Origin: Pseudomonadota bacterium
GTDB taxonomy: Bacteria > Pseudomonadota > Alphaproteobacteria > Acetobacterales > Acetobacteraceae
Assembly: GCA_021828605.1 (NCBI GenBank)
Contig: JAJZEG010000144.1
Coordinates: 1-37,716, forward strand
Direction of reading: 5' to 3'
DNA length: 37,716 nucleotides
Shown piece after piece: positions 19,201-26,807 of this stretch. The position numbers were made by a program, and so were the translations under genes. Position 1 is the stretch's first letter, and every line of letters starts with the position of its first letter. A model generated the notes under the pieces. That model was not told the DNA's origin, searched no databases, and saw only the letters and a list, made by a program, of their open reading frames with translations.

Positions 19201-19619
19201 CCAATGATCGCCGCTCATCATTTCCGCTGTATATTATTATGCTTTCTGCAAATTTACATGAACTGAAATCAACCAATATCCCTGATACCCATGATGCGTT
19301 TTTAGCCAAACCCACCGATATCCGCGCACTCCTTGATACCATCGCCGGCCTCCTCGTGCTTGACTGGATCAACCACAACACGGAGGTATCAGGCGCGCAT
19401 CGCAACCCCAACATGCCCAGCCGCCAAGACCTGACCGACCTCCTCGAACTTGCCCATATCGGCTATGTCAGCGCCATCACCACCCGCCTGCAGGACCTCA
19501 CCCGCGCGATGCCTGCGAGCCAAACCTTCATTGTGCAGCTTCAAACTCTGATCGACGCGTTCGATTTGGCGACCTTCATCAAACTTATCGAAACCGCCCT
19601 TAGCGAGACCCCATTGTGA
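16212..19619 (+). CDS. NCS1-type permease fused to hybrid histidine kinase with receiver (putative urea/nucleobase-responsive sensor)
   Basis: A 1135-residue fusion. Residues about 1-490 resemble an NCS1 nucleobase:cation symporter with about 12 membrane spans, including FGFANAIAAIIAVGIVMFAIG and LTRGAGFGYIGSTITSLIYA (here in pieces). Residues about 496-540 form a cysteine cluster: CIVC, CPAY, ICSLCCSLDARC, LCKPH. Another two membrane spans and a coiled-coil follow. The kinase has H-box VIHEIRSPLN (His693), N-box LLNLLSNAIKYT, DTGIGI and GSGLGL. A receiver has its phosphoacceptor in VILDVSMPG (Asp980) and lysine in AKPTD; a helical 90-residue tail ends the protein. The start at MARYQKVIHERRRYNQW fits NCS1 N-termini; ATG 16143 would leave only 34 bp to ureD. 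It is coupled to the regulator by a GTGA overlap. Location between ure and urt suggests a urea-related signal, which is inference. Confidence 0.85.
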   Translation: MARYQKVIHERRRYNQWVANQTLEDFALRFTATRARRWSAFSVGNTALGAISFLACEAIGGAITLSFGFANAIAAIIAVGIVMFAIGLPICLAATRHGVDVDLLTRGAGFGYIGSTITSLIYASFTFILFAIEASIMSEAITMVLGIPPWLAHIISALAALPIAGYGIRAITRLQTFTQPVWLLLQFAPLAWLAIHHRRDLAAWSQFPGLHHTNNLALIPFGLAASVLLSLLPQIGEQVDYLRFLPERAKTSGPRWWSALLLAGPGWVLIGCAKLAAGSFLTFLALQTGVGPRASAQPAILYHLAFLDVFHIPLLAAALTLIFVVTCQLKINVTNAYAGSIAWSNFFSRLTHAHPGRVVWVMFNIALALLLMEIGIYRVIGSILGLYANFAIGWLGAVAADLTINKPLGLSPPGIEFKRAHLHAINPVGVGAMALSVFTSTLMSLGLLGQTAHALAPFGGLAVALLATPAIALATGGRTYLARAPSPELTNDSSTLRCIVCDNIYETPDMATCPAYRGPICSLCCSLDARCHDLCKPHARIGTQLNRSLNMLLAGLNLGRLNPARLDPARLDPDSRIGPFIGVLSLFTLASLALLLLIGFEIDRLAPTARAAINTRLGAVFAALFIVFAIIAWLLVLADATRRSAQAETNRQTDMLIAEITAHDRTEAALHTAKEVAESANLAKSRYIVGVIHEIRSPLNAVSGYAQLLEQAGAIDPVDAARIIRRSADHLSNLVDGLLDISKIESGSLQLHRDRVNLTEFLDQITDMFRLQAAAKSLQFVDDRPPNPPHFVFTDEKRLRQILLNLLSNAIKYTIAGRISFRLRFRSEVAEFTIEDTGIGIRPEDLTRIFEPFERGRHANHASIPGSGLGLTISKLLAQILGGDLTVESSVGVGSRFRIRLLLATAQPIASDPTTRHPARRPIGYAGRRRSILAIDDDPAHLDLLREILSPLGFQLTTAFDGPAGLMRAREAEPDLVILDVSMPGLSGWDVAKILRANDRRSSFPLYIIMLSANLHELKSTNIPDTHDAFLAKPTDIRALLDTIAGLLVLDWINHNTEVSGAHRNPNMPSRQDLTDLLELAHIGYVSAITTRLQDLTRAMPASQTFIVQLQTLIDAFDLATFIKLIETALSETPL
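17890..17934. repeat. Three tandem 15-bp repeats in the permease-kinase gene
   Basis: Units resembling GCCTTGACCCAGCCC occur at 17890-17904 (one change), 17905-17919 and 17920-17934 (last bases differ). They encode LNPAR-LDPAR-LDPDS in the linker after the cysteine cluster and before the next membrane span. The core TTGACCCAGC is close to the TTGACCCCAGC core of the 15-bp repeat at 5117-5161. Confidence 0.85.
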
Positions 19620-20536
19620 GCATCCCCCAAGCCCAAACCATCACCAAGCGCGATACTATCCTGGTGGTCGATGATACGCCCGATACGTTGGGTTTTCTTA
19701 CCCGCGCGCTTGATCATGCGGGCATGACGGTTTTGGTCGCCACTGGCGGCGAAAGTGCCTTGCGCCTGCTCACCCGGATCACCCCTGATCTGATCCTGCT
19801 CGATGCGGTGATGCCCGATCTTGACGGTTTCGAAACGTGCCGTCATATCAAAGAACACTCCGAATGGCAGGATATCCCGATCATTTTCATGACCGGTCTG
19901 TCTGACAGCCAGGACGTGGTGCGCGGCCTCGAAGCGGGCGGTGTTGATTACGTTACCAAACCAATTATTCTTGCTGAACTGCTCGCCCGGATCCGCGTGC
20001 ATTTAGGCAATGCCCGCACCGCTACGCGCTCGCGTGCCGCACTCGACGCCACCGGTCGATACCTCGCCGCCCTGGATGCAAGCGGTCAGCTCATCTGGTG
20101 TACCCCTCAAGCCGCCGCCCTCATTGCCAGCGCCGACACCGACGCGCCGTTCAGCCTGCCCAAAACCTTGCTAACACGCCTGCAAGCCGACCCTGCCAGC
20201 CTTGCTGGCGAAACCTCGATCACCCATGGCGGCAAAGCTATAAGCATCGCCTATCTCAGCCGCACTGGACCCGATGAGTTCCTGTTCCGTCTGCGCGAAC
20301 AAAACCCGGCTCAGGACCAGGCCTTTTTGCGCGATTTTCTCTCACTCACCACCCGCGAGGCGGAAGTTTTGATCTGGATCGCTCGCGGCAAATCGAATCG
20401 CGATATTAGCGACATTCTGGGTATCAGCCCGCGCACGGTGAATAAACATCTGGAACAAATTTTCGTCAAACTCGGTGTGGAAAACCGCGCGAGCGCAACC
20501 GGCCTCGCTGTTAGTGCTCTGGCGCGACGCCATTGA
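19616..20536 (+). CDS. Response regulator with LuxR-type HTH, partner of the permease-kinase
   Basis: A 306-residue regulator. Residues 13-130 are a receiver with the acidic pair Asp19/Asp20, phosphoacceptor Asp63 (LILLDAVMPDLDG) and lysine in TKPI. A middle domain (about 135-230) of uncertain fold follows, with AALDASGQLIWCTPQAA, PAS-like in flavour. Residues about 240-303 are a LuxR/FixJ HTH: LTTREAEVLIWIARGKSNRDI and SPRTVNKHLEQIFVKLGV. The start is GTG, overlapping the kinase stop as GTGA, so the two are made together. It ends 6 nt before the convergent urtE stop. It is the probable activator of ure and urt; targets are inferred from position. Confidence 0.92.
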   Translation: MSIPQAQTITKRDTILVVDDTPDTLGFLTRALDHAGMTVLVATGGESALRLLTRITPDLILLDAVMPDLDGFETCRHIKEHSEWQDIPIIFMTGLSDSQDVVRGLEAGGVDYVTKPIILAELLARIRVHLGNARTATRSRAALDATGRYLAALDASGQLIWCTPQAAALIASADTDAPFSLPKTLLTRLQADPASLAGETSITHGGKAISIAYLSRTGPDEFLFRLREQNPAQDQAFLRDFLSLTTREAEVLIWIARGKSNRDISDILGISPRTVNKHLEQIFVKLGVENRASATGLAVSALARRH

Positions 20537-20542
20537 CCGAGT

Positions 20543-21250
20543 TTAGATATTCACCAAATGTGCCACCGCATCGGCTGGCTCATCCGCAACATTGCCTTCC
20601 CGCACGATCCGGCCACGCTGCATCACCGCATACCGATCAGCAAAACTCCAGGCAAAATCTAAATATTGCTCAACAATTACAATCGTCACCCCCAACTCCA
20701 ACCTGATCCGACGCAACGCCGCCTCGATCTCCTGCACCACATTCGGCTGAATCCCCTCGGTCGGCTCATCGAGCAATAGTAAGGTCGGGCGTCCCGCCAA
20801 CGCGCGACCGATCGCTAATTGCTGCTGCTCGCCCCCTGATAACAATCCGGCTTTGCGCCCGGAAATCGTTTTGAGCTTCGGAAACATCTCGAACACATAA
20901 TCGGGAATACCCTGCTTCGAGGCATTACGTCCGACGAGGGCCGCTAGCCCCGTCGCCAAATTTTCTGCGACGGTCAAATGCGAAAACACATGACGCCCCT
21001 GCGGCACATACCCAATTCCCGAGCGTGCGCGCCGATGCGTAGCCATGGTGGTGATGTCGTCACCGGCAAAACTCAACCGGCCATTGCTGATTTTATGCAC
21101 GCCGATAATGGCGTTGAGCAAAGTGGTTTTGCCCACCCCATTGCGGCCAATCAATGCCAGCGCTCCACCGGCCGGCACCGTTAAATCGACATCCCACAAT
21201 ACCCGACTTTGCCCATAGGCGGCGCTAATTTTTTCAAGCGTGAGCAGCAT
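20543..21250 (-). CDS. urtE: Urea ABC transporter ATP-binding protein UrtE
   Basis: A 235-residue LivF-like ATPase of the Urt high-affinity urea importer. Walker A is GRNGVGKTT, the Q-loop region is YVPQGRHVFSHLTV, the signature is LLSGGEQQQLAIGRALAG and Walker B is LLLLDEPTEGIQP. The TEGIQPNVVQEIE segment is typical of UrtE. The start at MLLTLEKISAAYGQ (21250) lies 17 nt inside urtD; the longer ORF upstream lacks support. It is the last urt gene. Confidence 0.93.
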   Translation of the reverse strand: MLLTLEKISAAYGQSRVLWDVDLTVPAGGALALIGRNGVGKTTLLNAIIGVHKISNGRLSFAGDDITTMATHRRARSGIGYVPQGRHVFSHLTVAENLATGLAALVGRNASKQGIPDYVFEMFPKLKTISGRKAGLLSGGEQQQLAIGRALAGRPTLLLLDEPTEGIQPNVVQEIEAALRRIRLELGVTIVIVEQYLDFAWSFADRYAVMQRGRIVREGNVADEPADAVAHLVNI

Positions 21251-22007
21251 CTTTGGTCCTCCCCAAATATACCGCCTGCACCTCAGCATCAGCACGGATT
21301 GCGGCGACACTGCCCTCCGCCAAAATCCGGCCCTGATGCAAAACCGTCACCGGCCCATCCAATGCCTCGATAAAACTCATATCGTGGTCGATAACAACGA
21401 CGGCATGTTGCCCTAACAATGATGTGATTAATTCCGCGGTGCGCGCGGTATCAGAGGGTCCCATCCCGGCAGTCGGTTCATCGAGCAATAACAAATCCGC
21501 ATCGGTTGCCACCACCATGCCGATTTCCAGCCACTGCATCTCACCATGGGCAAGCCGTCCAGCCAGCGTGTCCCGGCGCTCGGTCAAACTGATCAAAGAT
21601 AGAATCTCCTCGACCCGCTGACGTTCCGCTGGTGGCGCCGTGGCGGTTAAGCCTCGCCACCACGCTCGGTCCCGCCGCGCGGCCAAGGCCAGATTTTGCG
21701 CAACCGTCAAATGGCCAAGCACGCCCGGCGCCTGAAATTTTCGGCAAATACCCCGGCGCACAATTTCATGCTCAGGCAAATGCGTGATCACCGCATCCTT
21801 GAATAAAACCTGTCCGGCACAGCTCGCCACCCGCCCGATAATCGCATCACACAGCGTTGATTTTCCGGCCCCATTGGGCCCGATCAAAATCCGCAAATGC
21901 CCAGGTGGTACCGACAAACTAACCCGGTCCAGCGCCCGAAATCCATCGAACTCTACAACCAACTGCTCAACCAACAAGAGCGGTCCAGGAACCGGCAGCG
22001 CCGTCAT
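21234..22007 (-). CDS. urtD: Urea ABC transporter ATP-binding protein UrtD
   Basis: A 257-residue LivG-like ATPase. Walker A GPNGAGKST, the CRKFQAPGVLGHLTVAQNL Q-loop block, the signature LAHGEMQWLEIGMVV and Walker B LLLLDEPTAGM are present. The AHGEMQWLEIG form, with His in place of Ser, is characteristic of UrtD. The ATG overlaps the urtC stop by 4 nt and the 3' end overlaps urtE by 17 nt. Confidence 0.95.
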   Translation of the reverse strand: MTALPVPGPLLLVEQLVVEFDGFRALDRVSLSVPPGHLRILIGPNGAGKSTLCDAIIGRVASCAGQVLFKDAVITHLPEHEIVRRGICRKFQAPGVLGHLTVAQNLALAARRDRAWWRGLTATAPPAERQRVEEILSLISLTERRDTLAGRLAHGEMQWLEIGMVVATDADLLLLDEPTAGMGPSDTARTAELITSLLGQHAVVVIDHDMSFIEALDGPVTVLHQGRILAEGSVAAIRADAEVQAVYLGRTKDAAHA

Positions 22008-23080
22008 GATGCGCTGCCCTGGCGCGCCAACCGAAACCGCAACCGCCGCGTCCAGTTCCCCGCTTCCTGATCAAATAATCCGGCTACCCCTTGCGGCAAA
22101 AACCGCACCACGAGCACGAATAACAAACCCAACGCATAGAGCCACAGCGATGGCAAAGCCGAACTAATCTGCTCTTTGGCGAAACCGACCAGCAGCGTAC
22201 CCGCAATCGCGCCCCATAACGCATTGCGCCCGCCTAACGCCACATACACCACCATTTCAATCGAGGGTACCACACCGACCATCGCCGGCGATACCACTCC
22301 CGCCGCGAGGGTAAACAACGCTCCGCCAATTCCGGCTAACATTGCAGCGATGGTGAATGCCACAACCTTATAGGGTGTCGGGTCATAGCCTAAAAAGCGT
22401 ACCCGATTTTCGCCATCCCGGGTCGCGCGCAACACCAAGCCAAATCGGGTCGTCATCAACCAGCGCAACCCCAGATAGGCTAACACCGTTCCCACAAGAC
22501 TTGCGTAATAGAGCGCCAAAGCAAATCCAGTACTCAGGGTGCTAAAGCCAAACAAGCTTGAGAAATTGGTCAACCCGTTGAAACCGCCGGTCAAGGATTG
22601 CTCACTGACCAGCAAGGTTGCGAACGCTAACGCTAGAGCTTGGGTGATCAGTGCGAAATAAACGCCACCGATGCGGCGGCGAAACATCGCCCAGGAAAAC
22701 CCTGCCGCAATCACGCCCGGCACCACGATCACCGCAAGCACCGAAATTAGGGCGTAGCGAAATGGCAGCCATAATAGTGGCAATTGCGTAACGCCACTCC
22801 ATACCATGAAATCGGGCAACTGAGCCCCATTGGCGCCAGCCAACTTCATATGCATCGCCAAGGCATAACCGCCCAAACCAAAAAATACTCCCTGACCCAG
22901 GCTCAGCACGCCGCCCTGACCCCAAATCAAACCGATACCTAAAGCCAAAATCGCCATCGCCAAAAAACGCGATAACAGCATTACCGTGTAGCCGCCCACC
23001 AAGGCCGGGGCGATGAGCCCGAAGCCGATCGCTGTCACAGCTATCGCGATTTGCACCTTTTTGTTAGAGAAATCGACCAT
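22004..23080 (-). CDS. urtC: Urea ABC transporter permease UrtC
   Basis: A 358-residue LivM-like permease with about nine membrane spans. IWGQGGVLSLGQGVFFGLGGYALAMHMKL (read in two parts) and the EAA-like loop GENRVRFLGYDPTPYKVVAF are family hallmarks. The C-terminus has LFVLVVRFLPQGVAGLF. The start MVDFSNKKVQ at 23080 is chosen because GGAGGGG lies 5 nt upstream, overlapping the urtB stop (gap 1 nt); the in-frame start at 23113 would overlap urtB and adds unlike sequence. Confidence 0.95.
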   Translation of the reverse strand: MVDFSNKKVQIAIAVTAIGFGLIAPALVGGYTVMLLSRFLAMAILALGIGLIWGQGGVLSLGQGVFFGLGGYALAMHMKLAGANGAQLPDFMVWSGVTQLPLLWLPFRYALISVLAVIVVPGVIAAGFSWAMFRRRIGGVYFALITQALALAFATLLVSEQSLTGGFNGLTNFSSLFGFSTLSTGFALALYYASLVGTVLAYLGLRWLMTTRFGLVLRATRDGENRVRFLGYDPTPYKVVAFTIAAMLAGIGGALFTLAAGVVSPAMVGVVPSIEMVVYVALGGRNALWGAIAGTLLVGFAKEQISSALPSLWLYALGLLFVLVVRFLPQGVAGLFDQEAGNWTRRLRFRLARQGSAS

Positions 23081-23081
23081 G

Positions 23082-23990
23082 TCACCCCTCCAGCGCGCGG
23101 CTCTTGAGCGCAATCACGCCTTGCGGTCGCACTTGCAAAAACAACACCACAAACACCAGCAGCAATACCTGCGCGACGCTCACATCAACGAAAATCTGGG
23201 CAAAGGCGGAGATTAACCCGACCATCACCGAGGCGATCGCCGTTCCGGTCAGACTGCCCAAACCGCCAAGGATGACCACCAGAAACGCAGGCACAATATA
23301 GCTTTGCCCGACCGATGGCGTGACCGGACCCAACAGCGCCAACACGACGCCGGCCATTCCGGCAATGCCGGTGCCCAGCGCGAAGACGAGCAGATCAATC
23401 CGCCGTCCGTTGATGCCCATCGCAGCGGCGATCGGTCGATCCTGGTTCACCGCCCGCACATATAATCCAAGGCGGGTGCGGGTTAATAGCACACCCAACC
23501 CTACTAACACCGCTCCGGCAATCGCCATAATGAATAGCCGGGTCACCGGGAGCACCAACCCCGCAAGCGGCCCATGGCTGATGGATAATGTATGATCCAA
23601 CCAATGCGGCGCGACCACCTCGACGCCAATCGCGCCGAACAAATTACGCGCCCCTTGTTGCAAAATTAAACTAACGCCCCAAGTGGCCAGCAACGTATCC
23701 AGCGGTCGCGCCGCCAGCTGTTTAATGATGGTCACTTCCAAAACTGCACCAATCAATCCGGCGCCGACAAAGGCAACCGGCATGGCCACCAGAATCCCTA
23801 ACGGCCCTGGAACGACCTGTAGCGTCAAATAGGCGAAATAGCCGCCCATCATCAGCATTTCGCCCTGCGCCATATTGATCACCCGCATCAGCCCAAAGCT
23901 CAACGCCAGACCAAGAGCCGCAAGCACAAACAGCGAGGCTACCGATAATCCGTTGAATATCTGCCCGATGATAAAAGCGGATTCACTCAT
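23082..23990 (-). CDS. urtB: Urea ABC transporter permease UrtB
   Basis: A 302-residue LivH-like permease. It contains FGLMRVINMAQGEMLMMGGY and TWGVSLILQQGARNLFGAIGVEV, both typical of UrtB, and the EAA-like loop YVRAVNQDRPIAAAMGING. There are about eight membrane spans. It is the short form without the long N-terminal periplasmic region seen in some UrtB proteins. The ATG at 23990 has GGGGAGG upstream; the TTG at 24026 is rejected. Confidence 0.95.
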   Translation of the reverse strand: MSESAFIIGQIFNGLSVASLFVLAALGLALSFGLMRVINMAQGEMLMMGGYFAYLTLQVVPGPLGILVAMPVAFVGAGLIGAVLEVTIIKQLAARPLDTLLATWGVSLILQQGARNLFGAIGVEVVAPHWLDHTLSISHGPLAGLVLPVTRLFIMAIAGAVLVGLGVLLTRTRLGLYVRAVNQDRPIAAAMGINGRRIDLLVFALGTGIAGMAGVVLALLGPVTPSVGQSYIVPAFLVVILGGLGSLTGTAIASVMVGLISAFAQIFVDVSVAQVLLLVFVVLFLQVRPQGVIALKSRALEG

Positions 23991-24048
23991 CAATACGCCT
24001 CCCCGCAAAATCCGCGACGCGTCCAATCACGCGCCGCGGGATAATTGA

Positions 24049-25287
24049 TTAGTGAAGTTTGCAGGTTTTACCGGGAAAAGTCAGTGGATCGTAAGGCTGC
24101 GGCATGATCAGCCCGGGTGATTTCCACACCACCTTGAATTGCCCATCGGGCTGCAATTTGCCGATATAGCCCGTCTGGATCAGGCTCTGATTATTGGCGA
24201 ATTTCACCATGCCCAACGGTGTTTTCATATAAGGCAACGTCACCGCCGCATCGCGAACTTTGGTTGGATTGAAACTCTTGGCCTTCTCCACAGCGGCTTT
24301 CCAAATGTAAACATCGACATACCCATGCACCATCGGATCATCGACCACTGCACCCTTGCCATATTTCGCCTGGTAGGCTTTGACGAAGGCCTGGTTGGTC
24401 TTGCTGGGCAAGCTCATGAAATAATTCCATGAGGTATAGCTCCCCGCGAGCAGGCTCGGCCCCATCGCCTTGGCTTCAGGTTCGGCAATTGAGAAACTCA
24501 TGATGGGTAATTTTGCCGGCGTGACGCCCGCCGCCGCTAATTGCTTGAAAAAACTCACATTGGAATCGCCATTCAGCGTGTTGATAATAATATCGGGCTT
24601 CACCTGTTCGATTTTGGCAATCACCCCGCTGAAATCGGTGCCACCCAACGGCACATAATCCTCGCCCACCACCTGCAAATGATCATGCAGAATATGCTTG
24701 CGGAGAATTAAATTCGCTGTGCGCGGATACACATAATCCGAGCCGAGCAGAAAATATTTTTTATAGCCTTTTTGCTCCGCCCATTTCAGCGCCGGCAAAG
24801 CCTGTTGGTTCGGTTGCGCGCCCGAATACATAATATTTGGCGAACATTCATTGCCCTCGAACTGCACCGGATACCACAGCAAATTATTGAATTTCTGGAA
24901 TACCGGCAGCATCGCCTTACGGCTTGCTGAGGTCCAGCCGCCAAATACGGTTACAACCTTGTCCTGCTCAATGAGCTGCGTCGCCTTCTGCGCAAAGGTC
25001 GATGGTTCGGACGCGCCATCTTCTAACACCGGGACGATTTTATGCCCCATCACCCCGCCATGCGCATTAATCTGAGCAATCGCGAGCAATTCGGCGCGCT
25101 CCAACGGAACTTCGCTAATCGCCATCGTTCCTGATAAAGACTGCAACACACCAACTTTCACCACCTTGGATGCCGCCTGTGCAATCGACGCCGCACTCAG
25201 CACTGTGGTCCCCAGCAGCAACCCAACCCAAGCCAAACCCCGTCGGCGGCGGCGCAGCACGGCCGCCGCATCATTCGTTGCACGCAT
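24049..25287 (-). CDS. urtA: Urea ABC transporter substrate-binding protein UrtA
   Basis: A 412-residue periplasmic binding protein of the amide/urea type. Residues 1-33 form a signal peptide with an Arg run (RRRRRG) and a hydrophobic core, with a likely cut after IAQA. Mature-protein hallmarks are KVGVLQSLSGTMAISE, FGGWTSASRKAMLPVF, LWYPVQFEGNECSPN, GSDYVYPRTANLI and NTLNGDSNVSFF. The start MRATNDAAAV has GGGAG 8 nt upstream; a TTG five codons earlier is rejected. It heads the urtABCDE operon, whose promoter should be in the 96 bp to the glycosyltransferase stop at 25384. Confidence 0.97.
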   Translation of the reverse strand: MRATNDAAAVLRRRRRGLAWVGLLLGTTVLSAASIAQAASKVVKVGVLQSLSGTMAISEVPLERAELLAIAQINAHGGVMGHKIVPVLEDGASEPSTFAQKATQLIEQDKVVTVFGGWTSASRKAMLPVFQKFNNLLWYPVQFEGNECSPNIMYSGAQPNQQALPALKWAEQKGYKKYFLLGSDYVYPRTANLILRKHILHDHLQVVGEDYVPLGGTDFSGVIAKIEQVKPDIIINTLNGDSNVSFFKQLAAAGVTPAKLPIMSFSIAEPEAKAMGPSLLAGSYTSWNYFMSLPSKTNQAFVKAYQAKYGKGAVVDDPMVHGYVDVYIWKAAVEKAKSFNPTKVRDAAVTLPYMKTPLGMVKFANNQSLIQTGYIGKLQPDGQFKVVWKSPGLIMPQPYDPLTFPGKTCKLH

Positions 25288-25363
25288 GATCTCATCTCCC
25301 AAATGGTGAACCGCCCCCGCTGGTTCGGCGACATGAACTAAACCAAGCGGTACGGTATCGCGG

Positions 25364-25382
25364 TATGGGGCGTTTGACGTAG
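25364..25382. promoter_or_regulatory. Motif upstream of urtA resembling part of the ureD/kinase inverted repeat
   Basis: The + strand reads TATGGGG, four other bases, TGACG, then TAG. The complement of the 16139-16164 repeat reads TATGGGG, four bases, TGGCG, then CATAG. Eleven of the first 16 positions agree. It lies 77-95 bp before the urtA ATG, a reasonable place for an activator site. Similarity was found by eye and may be chance. Confidence 0.3.
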
Positions 25383-25383
25383 C

Positions 25384-26595
25384 TTATTCAGCGGCTGCGC
25401 TTAATTGTTCGCGCCGTGCCAGCACGGTTTCAAAAATCTGTGCTTGACCCACGCTGATACTGCGCCAATCATGCCGCGCCGCAAAGGCGTGGGTCGCCGC
25501 GCGATCGGGCAGTGCGGCGCGCAGTTTGATCAACGCACAAGCCAATGCCTCCGGCGTGTTTGCTGCGGCCACCAACCCGGCGGCACGCTCGCGCACCACC
25601 TCCGCATTACCCGGCGCGGGCGATGCAATCACCGGCGTCCCACAGGCCATCGATTCGAGCAACACATTCGCCCAACCTTCGCGGCTCGATGCCAAAACCA
25701 AAGCCTCGGCACCCGAATAATACATCGCCAGCTCGTCGGGCTTAATTTCGCCCATCAGCCGCACCCGATCGGCCAGACCAAGCGTTGCCACCAATTTACG
25801 CAATCGTTGTTCTTCAGGCCCGACGCCAATGATCAATAAATCCAGTCGGTCCGAGCCTGCGCGATCTAACACTGCCAGCGCCTGGATCACCCGATCATGC
25901 CCCTTGCGCTCAATCAAATGCCCTACCGAAAGCAAATACCGGCGCGGCTGCAGGCTGCGCGCGCGCGCGCCCTCCGGGTCAATCGCCTGGAATCGGTCAA
26001 GCTCCACGCCATTGCGTAACACCGTCACCTTATCGGAATTTGCCCCCAGCGCGACCAACCCCTCGGCAAGTGCAGCACTCACCGCAATCAAATGATCGGC
26101 CTGGCTCAGCAGCGCGCGAATTTGACGGGCGGGCACGCGCTGCTCCGGCCACGCGGTTACATCCGAACCGCGCGCAGTGATCACTAACGGTAAATTCAAC
26201 TCGCGCGCCAACCGCGCTGCGGCGACGCCGTCGGGATATAAATAATGGGCGTCAATCAAGTCCGGCACAAATCCAGTCGCGCGCAATTGCTCAAGCGCGC
26301 GCCGCATCGCGCGATATAATAAGGTGGGCGTCGCACTCTTGCTCAGCCCTGGGATCACCAGATATCGCGGATGCAGCACCTTAATACCGCGCCGCGTCTC
26401 ACAATCCGCCACCCGCCCCCAACGGCCATAGCGACCAAATATCGGGGCCTGCGCAGGGAAATATGGAACCGGCGCAATCACCCGCCCGTCAATGCCGGTA
26501 TCCGCCAGCAAATGCCGCAACCGCGTCTCGACAAAAACCCCATGCGCTGGAAATTCAGCATTGGGATACAAGGTCGAAATCGTCACAACGCGCAT
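25384..26595 (-). CDS. Family 4 glycosyltransferase of the exopolysaccharide locus
   Basis: A 403-residue GT-B retaining glycosyltransferase. The N-terminus MRVVTISTLYPNAEFPAHGVFV and PYFPAQAPIF match glycosyltransferases often found in exosortase A-linked polysaccharide operons. GSDVTAWP, VLRNGVELDRF and the donor-site block SSREGWANVLLESMACGTPVIA (EX7E) are present. It would add a sugar from a nucleotide donor to the lipid-linked repeat unit in the cytoplasm. The ATG shares a base with the stop of the upstream 70-aa gene (TGATG). It is the last gene of the polysaccharide operon before the urt region. Confidence 0.88.
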   Translation of the reverse strand: MRVVTISTLYPNAEFPAHGVFVETRLRHLLADTGIDGRVIAPVPYFPAQAPIFGRYGRWGRVADCETRRGIKVLHPRYLVIPGLSKSATPTLLYRAMRRALEQLRATGFVPDLIDAHYLYPDGVAAARLARELNLPLVITARGSDVTAWPEQRVPARQIRALLSQADHLIAVSAALAEGLVALGANSDKVTVLRNGVELDRFQAIDPEGARARSLQPRRYLLSVGHLIERKGHDRVIQALAVLDRAGSDRLDLLIIGVGPEEQRLRKLVATLGLADRVRLMGEIKPDELAMYYSGAEALVLASSREGWANVLLESMACGTPVIASPAPGNAEVVRERAAGLVAAANTPEALACALIKLRAALPDRAATHAFAARHDWRSISVGQAQIFETVLARREQLSAAAE

Positions 26596-26807
26596 CAGGG
26601 TTTTTTCCCCGGCGATGCCCGTCGCTGCCGCCAACGCGCGCTCGGTTTTTCATTCGCCTGCACAAGCGAGATCGGCGTGATATCGGCATAATCGAACGGC
26701 GCCGCACGCGGTTTTGGGTGCGGCGTGCCATCAATCGGCTCCTTAAATATCCAGAGGCCAAGCCATAAAACCGCAAACATCGCGCCTAAAAAAAAGAGCG
26801 CGCTCAT
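26595..26807 (-). CDS. Small single-span membrane protein in the exopolysaccharide operon
   Basis: A 70-residue protein of unknown function. Residues 3-22 form one membrane span (LFFLGAMFAVLWLGLWIF), followed by a polar, Pro- and Arg-rich tail (GTPHPKPRAAPFDYADITPI and a basic end RWRQRRASPGKKP). The start overlaps the ligase stop by 4 nt (ATGA) and the stop overlaps the GT4 start by one base, so it is translated in series with both. These overlaps on both sides are good evidence that it is real. It could be an accessory factor for the neighbouring ligase or transferase; that is only context. Confidence 0.75.
   Translation of the reverse strand: MSALFFLGAMFAVLWLGLWIFKEPIDGTPHPKPRAAPFDYADITPISLVQANEKPSARWRQRRASPGKKP

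Noticed and set aside
25288..25383. Sigma-54 (NtrC-type) promoter for urtA
   Set aside because: No TGGCAC-N5-TTGC-like element in either the 96-bp gap or the adjacent bases.
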